Shown: one piece after another, positions 1 to 4,397 of the stretch
How the letters are laid out: every line of letters begins with the position of its first letter
Position numbering within the stretch: position 1 is the stretch's first letter
Assembly: GCA_020631315.1 (NCBI GenBank)
Contig: JAHDHM010000192.1
Coordinates: forward strand, 448-7,063
Length of the DNA: 6,616 nt
Direction: 5' to 3'
Origin: Acidimicrobiales bacterium
Lineage (GTDB): Bacteria; Actinomycetota; Acidimicrobiia; Acidimicrobiales; Poriferisodaliceae
Position numbers and translations under genes: made by a program
The notes under the pieces: generated by a model
Told to the model about the DNA's origin: nothing
The model's database searches: none
Seen by the model: the letters and a program-made list of their open reading frames with translations, nothing else

Positions 1-1
1 C

Positions 2-598
2 GAGGCCGCCACCGCTCGGGTCGAGCGAGAGCGCATCCGTCTCGACGACTCCGGCGAGTCCGTCTTCCAGCTGCGCCTACCCGCGGTGCCCGAGCCGGCT
101 GATCCCGACGAGGATCCGCACGCACGTGCGGTGCGCGAGGGCCGCAAGGCCAAGGACATCGCGTTCGAGTTCTTGCGTCACCTGCCGGGGCTCACGCTGC
201 GCGGGCGTGACGTGAAGCGCATGGGATCGGTCGAGATCGACTTCGACACCGCCACCGAGGACGGCCAGAGCTGGTACTTCGACGTGTCCGGTGGCTTCAC
301 CTCCGGGCGCGCAGGCCTGCGCCGCACCGACACGGTGTGGAAGGCGCTCGGGCGAGCCGCGCTGTGCCTGCCGCGTGAACCCGGGCAGCCGAAGGTCAAC
401 TACGTGCTGCTCACCACCCACCTGCCGCCCAAGGGCAGCGCCGGTTGGAAGGCCCTCGTCGAGGCGCAGCGTTCGGGCCTCATCTTCGACGCCATCGACA
501 TGTTGTCGTCCGACGGTCGAGAACAGGTCCGGCGCTACGTCGCCGCGGGTGGCGACGCCGAGGCCGTGCCCGTGCGTCCGCCTGCCGTCGATGGCTGA
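2..598 (+). CDS. 3' end of an unknown protein, possible PD-(D/E)XK nuclease-like domain (5' partial)
   Basis: The frame is open from the left edge with no stop, so the gene starts upstream; the GTG at 86 is only an internal candidate. The visible 198 residues begin with a charged, helix-like stretch (EAATARVERERIRLDD), then a proline/acidic linker, then a compact alpha/beta domain. That domain has a basic helix (REGRKAKDIAFEFLRHLPG), a strand with acidic residues (VEIDFDTATEDG), a strand WYFDVSGGF, then WKALGRAALCL and VNYVLLTTHLPPKG. An acidic strand followed by a strand with D-x-S is reminiscent of the PD-(D/E)XK fold seen in restriction-type nucleases, but the expected lysine is replaced by serine, so this is a weak resemblance and activity is doubtful. 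I do not recognise the family by name. Its stop overlaps the next gene's ATG by 8 nt, which suggests co-translation with 591-981 and the HAD gene. Confidence 0.75.
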   Translation, partial: EAATARVERERIRLDDSGESVFQLRLPAVPEPADPDEDPHARAVREGRKAKDIAFEFLRHLPGLTLRGRDVKRMGSVEIDFDTATEDGQSWYFDVSGGFTSGRAGLRRTDTVWKALGRAALCLPREPGQPKVNYVLLTTHLPPKGSAGWKALVEAQRSGLIFDAIDMLSSDGREQVRRYVAAGGDAEAVPVRPPAVDG

Positions 599-981
599 GC
601 TCGTCCCGCTCGGGGACAGCATCGACCGACCGGCGCCCGGCCCGGGCGCCTACGCCGTGGTGCGCGGCGACGAGCCGCGCGTCTTCCTGGCTGAGAACGC
701 CACGGTGATGGCACGCGTGCTGGCGCTCGAGCTCGTCGCGGCGACACCGCCGACGGCGTTCGCGACGCGTGAAGCCTGCGAGGACACCCGCCGGGCGCTG
801 CTGGACGAACGGTGGGTCGACGCAGTGCTCGCGTGGATGCGGGCCACCGGCGAGGTCGTGGACGTCTGGCTACGTCCCCGTCTGGACCGCCGACGAACTC
901 GCCGACAGCACCGCGGCGCTCGAGGTCCGGTGCGGTGTGGTCTTCGGCGACGACCGGCCCGCCCGGGCCCGTGTGAAGTGA
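591..981 (+). CDS. Small unknown protein, about 129 aa, interrupted by an apparent one-base frameshift
   Basis: The ATG at 591 overlaps the preceding stop by 8 nt. The first part (MAELVPLGDSIDRPAPGPG, then a helical region ending ATGEVVDVW at about residue 93) reads well. After about position 870 the same frame becomes an arginine-rich string with no natural character and no stop, and would run into the HAD gene. The frame shifted by one base instead reads VPVWTADELADSTAALEV and ends at TGA 979-981, which forms a 4-nt GTGA overlap with the HAD start. The change lies within about 867-880; one surplus base in the CCCC run at 876-879 would explain it (DVWLRP then VWTADEL). A sequencing or assembly indel is most likely. 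A real lesion or +1 slippage cannot be excluded. No known domain is recognised, and there is no signal peptide or membrane segment. Function unknown. Confidence 0.65.
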
Positions 982-1679
982 GCGCTGCCTGGCCGAGGTT
1001 GTCGGACCTGTCGCTCGTCGCCTTCGACGCCGACGACACGTTGTGGCATCACGAGCGATTCTTCCAGCAGGTGGCAGCCACCGCCGAGGAGGTGCTGTCG
1101 CGCCACGCGGACCCCGAGCACCTTCACGAACGCCTCAGGGCTGCGGAGCGTCGCAACCTCGCCGTGTACGGCTACGGGGTGAAGGGGTACGGGCTGTCGC
1201 TCATGGAGACTGCCGTCGAGGTCTCCGACGGCGCCGTCACCGGCGACGAGATCCGAACCCTGCTCGGCCTCGTCCGGTCGCTCATGACCCACCCGATCGA
1301 ACTGTTGCCCGGCGTCACCGAGGCACTCGATCACGTCGCCGCCCACGTACCGGTGGCGGTGATCACCAAGGGCGACCTCTTCCATCAGGAGGCGAAGCTG
1401 GCCTCGTCGGGGCTCGCGGATCGCTTCGATCAGATCGCCATCGTCTCGGAGAAGGATCCTGTGACCTACGCCGACCGTTTCGTCGCGTGGGGAGTTGACC
1501 CGTCCTCGGTGTTGATGATCGGCAACTCGGTGCCCTCGGACATCGAGCCCGTGCTCGCCATCGGCGGACACGCGGTGCACATCTCCTCAGGGCACGACTG
1601 GGACCTCGAACTGCGGCCGTTGCCCGACGGTGCACTTCGCCTCGACCACCTCGGACTGTTGCCGACCCACCTCGTCTGA
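978..1679 (+). CDS. HAD-superfamily hydrolase (phosphatase-like)
   Basis: This 233-residue cytoplasmic protein carries the haloacid dehalogenase motifs in order. Motif I is FDADDTLW, with the nucleophile D17 and acid/base D19. Motif II is VITKGD with T130. Motif III is the lysine of SEKD, K159. Motif IV is GNSVPSDIEP, with D188 the likely Mg2+ ligand. A helical cap of about 90 residues sits between motifs I and II, as in subfamily I (phosphoglycolate phosphatase/YjjG-like) enzymes. Family members usually hydrolyse phosphate monoesters of small metabolites; the substrate cannot be read from sequence. The start is taken as GTG 978, because it overlaps the upstream TGA as GTGA and places motif I at the usual distance from the N-terminus; no Shine-Dalgarno site is visible, consistent with coupling. 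In the sequence as given, the upstream gene's first frame runs into this one without a stop, but that is most likely an artefact of the frameshift. The 3' end converges on the permease gene with a 2-bp gap. Confidence 0.9.
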   Translation: MSAAWPRLSDLSLVAFDADDTLWHHERFFQQVAATAEEVLSRHADPEHLHERLRAAERRNLAVYGYGVKGYGLSLMETAVEVSDGAVTGDEIRTLLGLVRSLMTHPIELLPGVTEALDHVAAHVPVAVITKGDLFHQEAKLASSGLADRFDQIAIVSEKDPVTYADRFVAWGVDPSSVLMIGNSVPSDIEPVLAIGGHAVHISSGHDWDLELRPLPDGALRLDHLGLLPTHLV

Positions 1680-1681
1680 GC

Positions 1682-2470
1682 TCACCAGAGCGCCCGGACG
1701 ACGAGCTGGAGACCCATCACGGTCAGGGTCCATCGAAAGACCCGGTCGAACAGCTCGTTGCTCATCCTGTCGAGCACGCGTGAACCGAGCATCGTGCCGG
1801 CCACGGTCGCGGCACCGGCCGTGGCGACCAGCAGCCAGTGGTCCCCGACACTGCCGAGGCCGATGACGGCGAGCTTGGCTGCGTGGCCCAGCGTCTGTGC
1901 CGCGGCGAACGTGCCGATCATCACCTGGCGTTCAGGGCAGGCCGCCTTGAAGAACGGGGCGACCGCCGGACCGGTGGCGCCGATCGGGATGTTGGCGACG
2001 CCCTGCACCGCCCCGACGACGACGAAGCTGCGTGTGCTCGGCCGCCCCGCCAGGCGCGGCCCCAGCCACTGCGGCTTCCAGGTCGACACCAGTGCGAACA
2101 CGCCGATCACGGCACGACCGACCTCACGCGACAGGCGGTCGGCGATCGCACGACCCAGGACCCCGCCGGGCAGCAGGAGGACGCAGTGAGCGGCAACGAT
2201 TCGGCGGTCGACCCATCGTCGGTGTCGCCACGTTCTCGATGCGTTGGACGGGAGCTGGACGGCTCCGTGCACGGCGACGGCCACCACGGGGTCGAGCACG
2301 AACAGCATCACCAGCAGCAACACCATCCCGCCGCCGAACCCGGCGATCGCCGACATCGCCGACGTCAGCACCGCTGCCAGCACAACCAGCGCCGTCTCTG
2401 TCGGACCGACGCTCGAGGCGATCAGCGGGACCAGCGTGTCGGTCGATCCGTCGCTCGCAGCTACATACAT
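1682..2470 (-). CDS. TauE/SafE-family membrane permease (putative sulfite/organosulfonate or anion exporter)
   Basis: This 262-residue protein is strongly hydrophobic, with about 7-8 predicted transmembrane segments at roughly 26-45, 47-68, 91-109, 116-131, 149-170, 183-206, 211-231 and 245-262. The glycine-rich AIAGFGGGMVLLL at 41-53 and the related GATGPAVAPFF at 164-174 are the repeated motifs of the two halves typical of TauE/SafE (DUF81) permeases. Members export small anions such as sulfite or sulfoacetate, but many are uncharacterised, so the substrate is unknown. The length matches the family. The chosen ATG at 2470 leaves about 25 residues before the first membrane segment. It lies inside a repeated ACATGT element and has no clear Shine-Dalgarno sequence, so the start is uncertain; an internal GTG start would cut into the first membrane segment. 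The gene is divergent from the HU gene and convergent with the HAD gene, so it is probably monocistronic. Confidence 0.85.
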   Translation of the reverse strand: MYVAASDGSTDTLVPLIASSVGPTETALVVLAAVLTSAMSAIAGFGGGMVLLLVMLFVLDPVVAVAVHGAVQLPSNASRTWRHRRWVDRRIVAAHCVLLLPGGVLGRAIADRLSREVGRAVIGVFALVSTWKPQWLGPRLAGRPSTRSFVVVGAVQGVANIPIGATGPAVAPFFKAACPERQVMIGTFAAAQTLGHAAKLAVIGLGSVGDHWLLVATAGAATVAGTMLGSRVLDRMSNELFDRVFRWTLTVMGLQLVVRALW

Positions 2471-2507
2471 GTCACATACATGTAGCAGTCAAAGGCGGCA
2501 CATGTCA
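2461..2507. promoter_or_regulatory. Phased ACATGT palindromes at the permease start (candidate operator)
   Basis: The palindrome ACATGT occurs at 2467-2472, 2478-2483 and 2500-2505, so centres are 11 and 22 bp apart, near one and two helical turns. The first two are part of a tandem 10-bp direct repeat, ACATACATGT, at 2463-2472 and 2474-2483. The outer CTACAT (2461-2466) and ATGTAG (2480-2485) form an inverted pair, and the 8-mer ACATGTCA recurs at 2467 and 2500. The stretch is A/T-richer than its surroundings and covers the permease start codon, so a bound protein could repress it and affect the divergent HU gene. No regulator is encoded next to it. This is inference from pattern only. Confidence 0.4.
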
Positions 2508-2519
2508 GTTCCCACTCTG

Positions 2520-2536
2520 GGTGGTCGATGACCACC
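2520..2536. promoter_or_regulatory. 17-bp palindrome GGTGGTC-GAT-GACCACC (candidate operator)
   Basis: Perfect 7-bp inverted arms (2520-2526 and 2530-2536) flank a 3-bp centre in the divergent gap, about 95 bp upstream of the HU start. The size fits a dimeric repressor site. It could also be a small hairpin, or chance in GC-rich DNA. Confidence 0.3.
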
Positions 2537-2552
2537 GCTCGGATGGAGATGC

Positions 2553-2581
2553 TTGACCCGTTGGCCTGCGAACGTTCAGAT
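2553..2581 (+). promoter_or_regulatory. Weak candidate promoter for the HU gene
   Basis: TTGACC at 2553-2558 matches five of six bases of the sigma70-type -35 consensus. A 17-bp spacer leads to TCAGAT at 2576-2581, a poor -10 match that keeps the final A and T. It would give a leader of roughly 45 nt before the HU start. The -10 is weak and the call is tentative. Confidence 0.2.
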
Positions 2582-2616
2582 GTCGCCGCTCTGGGTCGTG
2601 TTGCGGCCCACCACTG

Positions 2617-2624
2617 AGGGAGGT
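2617..2624 (+). promoter_or_regulatory. Strong Shine-Dalgarno site of the HU gene
   Basis: AGGGAGGT ends 6 nt before ATG 2631, an ideal spacing. This fixes the start at 2631 rather than the ATG at 2637 (12 nt away) or the longer in-frame extension from 2553. It is the clearest ribosome binding site in the window, in keeping with high expression of HU. Confidence 0.75.
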
Positions 2625-2630
2625 AGAGCC

Positions 2631-2912
2631 ATGCCAATGTCGAAGTCAGACACCGTCAGCGCCGTCGCAGAGGCGGCCGGCGTCACGAAGGCCGACGCCG
2701 AGAAGGTGATCGATGCCTTTGCGTCCGTCGTGACCGGTGCGGTCAAGGACGGCGACAAGGTCACCTGGCCGGGATTCGGTTCCTTCTCGCACTCCGATCG
2801 CGCCGCCCGCGAGGGCCGCAACCCGCAGACGGGCGAGACGATGCAGATCAAGGCCTCGCGTGCGATGAAGTTCAGCGCCGCCAAGGCCGTGAAGGACACC
2901 CTGAACGGCTGA
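2631..2912 (+). CDS. HU-family histone-like DNA-binding protein
   Basis: This 93-residue protein is full length for the HU/IHF family. Residues 4-45 form the N-terminal helical dimerisation part (SKSDTVSAVAEAAGVTKADA and following). PGFGSFSHSDRAAREGRNPQ at 47-66 with TGE at 67-69 matches the family signature. P65 in the R-N-P-Q-T-G tip is the conserved proline that intercalates into DNA in this family. The tail (ASRAMKFSAAKAVKDTLNG) ends soon after the fold, so there is no lysine/alanine-rich extension like that of mycobacterial HupB. It is expected to bend and compact nucleoid DNA as a homodimer. The start is set by the Shine-Dalgarno site at 2617-2624. Two perfect stem-loops follow the stop, suggesting a monocistronic mRNA. 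A gene symbol such as hup or hupB would fit, but the exact paralogue cannot be decided. Confidence 0.95.
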   Translation: MPMSKSDTVSAVAEAAGVTKADAEKVIDAFASVVTGAVKDGDKVTWPGFGSFSHSDRAAREGRNPQTGETMQIKASRAMKFSAAKAVKDTLNG

Positions 2913-2934
2913 ACTCGGATCGGTTGATCCGAGT
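2913..2934 (+). terminator. Stem-loop directly after the HU stop codon
   Basis: ACTCGGATC (2913-2921) and GATCCGAGT (2926-2934) are perfect 9-bp arms around a GGTT loop, beginning the base after the stop. There is no U-tract. It may be a terminator or a 3'-end stabilising hairpin for an abundant mRNA. Confidence 0.6.
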
Positions 2935-2952
2935 CGTTCACCGGCTCGACCT

Positions 2953-2980
2953 CGATGGCGGGGCTCCGGCCCCGCCATCG
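2953..2980. terminator. Strong GC-rich stem-loop between convergent genes (likely bidirectional terminator)
   Basis: CGATGGCGGGGC (2953-2964) and GCCCCGCCATCG (2969-2980) are perfect 12-bp arms around a TCCG loop. It lies between the HU gene and the deacetylase stop at 2993, so it can serve both strands. It lacks a U-tract, which is common for high-GC actinobacterial terminators. Confidence 0.75.
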
Positions 2981-2992
2981 GCGCGTCCGGCC

Positions 2993-3718
2993 TCAGAGAT
3001 CGTCGATGAGCTTGAACAGCTCCGCATGCCGCACCCCGGCCACGGCGCCGCCCTCGGAGAGGTGATGTTCCACCCAGTCGGCGAAACGGGCTCGCTGCGT
3101 GTCGTCACCGGCGTCGGCGATGTCGTGGGTGGTCTCGAACTGTGATTCGTGCGCCAAGAGTGCATCGACCTTGTGCCCCGCAAATCCCTCGACGTCCTCG
3201 GCGTGATCGTGGACGTCGGTCTCGAACAGCAACAGGGCCGACGGGCGATGGTGTGGGATGTCGTGCTCCGGGAAGAAGAACGGATCGCGAGCAGCGACCA
3301 CGCTGTCACACGCCAGGAAGCCGGCGTGACGATGATCCGGATGGAGCCGGTGGCGCTTCCACGGGTCGTGGCCGAGGACCACGTCGGGGCGCAGCTTGCG
3401 AATCCAGTACGCGACCTGCGACCGCTGCCGAAGTCCTGAGTCGAGCTCACCGTCGGGCCAGCCGAGGAACACGACCTCGCCGGTCGCTCCGAGCGCCGCT
3501 GCCGCGGCCTGTTGCTCGCGGCGGCGGGTCACCACCAGCTCGGCCTGGTCGACCGTCGGGTCCCAGGTCCCCTTCGAGCCGTCGGTGCAGATGAGGTGAT
3601 GGACCTCACAGCCGGCTGCGGCCCACTTGGCGAGTGTCGCTCCGCACTGGAATTCGGCATCGTCGGGATGGGCCACGATCGCCAGCGCACGTGCTGGGGT
3701 CGGCAGGTCGAGATTCAT
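2993..3718 (-). CDS. PIG-L/LmbE-family zinc-dependent deacetylase
   Basis: This 241-residue protein starts with a strand and then AIVAHPDDAEFQCG, where the A-H-P-D-D box (residues 16-20) supplies the metal ligands H17 and D20 and the catalytic D19. HPDHRHAG at 126-133 is the second signature and carries the remaining metal-binding histidine. TDGSKGTW (45-52), REQQAAAAALG (67-77) and FLGWPDGEL (84-92) are further family blocks. Members remove N-acetyl groups from glucosaminyl lipids or conjugates (PIG-L, MshB, Mca, BshB). The length is nearer to BshB-type or generic members than to the roughly 300-residue MshB, so a mycothiol role is not established. The start at 3718 is chosen because ATG overlaps the cofC stop as ATGA and because upstream residues in the frame look non-coding. 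It is likely co-transcribed with and coupled to cofC. Confidence 0.92.
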   Translation of the reverse strand: MNLDLPTPARALAIVAHPDDAEFQCGATLAKWAAAGCEVHHLICTDGSKGTWDPTVDQAELVVTRRREQQAAAAALGATGEVVFLGWPDGELDSGLRQRSQVAYWIRKLRPDVVLGHDPWKRHRLHPDHRHAGFLACDSVVAARDPFFFPEHDIPHHRPSALLLFETDVHDHAEDVEGFAGHKVDALLAHESQFETTHDIADAGDDTQRARFADWVEHHLSEGGAVAGVRHAELFKLIDDL

Positions 3719-4353
3719 CGGACTCCGGTGCGTGAGTGGTCGGTGAGCAGTCGTTCGACGAGCCCCGCGAGGGCGCTGCCCGCATCGAGTTCGGGGAGCG
3801 CCCGGAGATCCGCCGGCGTGTCGAGATCGAAGGCCAGGGCGGTCCGGTGGACGCGCCGTGCTGCGAGGCCGAGGCGCAACGCCTCGGCACGGTGCCGATG
3901 CAGGCTCCCGACGCCATAGGCCCACCGGACGTCGGCCGTCGGGGCGACACCGATGGCGTTCGTTCCCTGGCCGTGGCGATCGGTGGCGATCGCGACACCG
4001 GACGGCACGTCGAGATCGGTGACCGTGTCGAGCAGCGGAAGGTCGCTGTGCACCACGACGGCACGAGCGACATCGAGCTCTGCGAGGTGTGCCAGGCCTT
4101 CGGTCACCGCGAGATCGAGTCCGGGGCCCGAACAGTGCAGCGTCGTTGCTCCCAGCGAGCTGGCGAGATCCAGGACCTCGGCATCGTCGGCGACGACGGT
4201 CGTCGGACGTTCGTCGACCAGTGTGCGGATCGACCGCGTCGCAAGGGCGATGGCGAGCTCGCGTCGGCCGTGCTCGTCGAGCAGCGGCGACAGTCGCGTC
4301 TTGGCATCGGTGAAGGCCTTCACCGGGACCAGAGCGTGGGCCGTCGTTCTCAC
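3715..4353 (-). CDS. cofC: 2-phospho-L-lactate/phosphoenolpyruvate guanylyltransferase (coenzyme F420 biosynthesis)
   Basis: This 212-residue protein has the family's nucleotidyltransferase blocks. LVPVKAFTDAKTRL at 8-21 is the N-terminal GTP-binding loop with K12, K18 and R20. HSDLPLL at 102-108 supplies a metal-binding aspartate. ATDRHGQGTNAI at 123-134 and YGVGSLHRHRAEA at 145-157 are typical CofC motifs, and DLDTPADL at 175-182 closes the fold. In F420 synthesis the enzyme joins GMP from GTP to 2-phospholactate or, in mycobacterial FbiD, to phosphoenolpyruvate, giving the activated intermediate used by CofD/FbiA. Which substrate applies here cannot be told. The GTG start at 4353 puts the first motif at the usual position. 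A TACACT box six bases upstream suggests a leaderless transcript. No other F420 gene is visible in the window. Confidence 0.92.
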   Translation of the reverse strand: MRTTAHALVPVKAFTDAKTRLSPLLDEHGRRELAIALATRSIRTLVDERPTTVVADDAEVLDLASSLGATTLHCSGPGLDLAVTEGLAHLAELDVARAVVVHSDLPLLDTVTDLDVPSGVAIATDRHGQGTNAIGVAPTADVRWAYGVGSLHRHRAEALRLGLAARRVHRTALAFDLDTPADLRALPELDAGSALAGLVERLLTDHSRTGVR

Positions 4354-4359
4354 GGCGTC

Positions 4360-4365
4360 AGTGTA
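4360..4365 (-). promoter_or_regulatory. -10-like box TACACT for a leaderless cofC transcript
   Basis: On the minus strand TACACT (TAnnnT pattern) ends 6 nt before the GTG start at 4353, and no Shine-Dalgarno sequence is present. This is the spacing of leaderless actinobacterial genes, where the first base of the start codon is the transcript start. No -35 consensus is seen. Confidence 0.45.
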
Positions 4366-4380
4366 GAGACGGCTGGCCGG

Positions 4381-4386
4381 TAGCCT
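4381..4386 (+). promoter_or_regulatory. -10-like box TAGCCT for the 661-aa gene
   Basis: TAGCCT fits TAnnnT and ends 11 nt before the ATG at 4398, giving a leader of only a few bases. There is no -35 match and no Shine-Dalgarno sequence. It sits back to back with the cofC box inside a 44-bp divergent gap. Weak call. Confidence 0.25.
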
Positions 4387-4397
4387 GCACGCCGCAT

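Noticed and set aside
870..1580. Minus-strand open frame of 236 codons opposite the HAD gene
   Set aside because: It mirrors the HAD reading frame, a known effect of GC-rich codon use. It has no recognisable motif, while the plus strand carries all four HAD motifs.
1838..2485. Plus-strand open frame of 215 codons opposite the permease
   Set aside because: Its composition is dominated by R, H, D and Q, whereas the minus strand reads as a membrane protein with TauE/SafE motifs.
2515..2596. Repeated CTCTGGGT at 2515-2522 and 2589-2596 upstream of the HU gene
   Set aside because: It is only an 8-bp match, 74 bp apart, with no symmetry or meaningful spacing; chance is sufficient.
2553..2630. Possible 26-residue N-terminal extension of the HU protein from the start at 2553
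   Set aside because: HU proteins start close to the first helix, and a near-ideal Shine-Dalgarno site lies 6 nt before ATG 2631.
3719..3925. Possible 69-residue N-terminal extension of the deacetylase
   Set aside because: The extension is arginine/proline-rich, overlaps cofC in another frame, and the ATGA overlap at 3715-3718 gives a clear coupled start.
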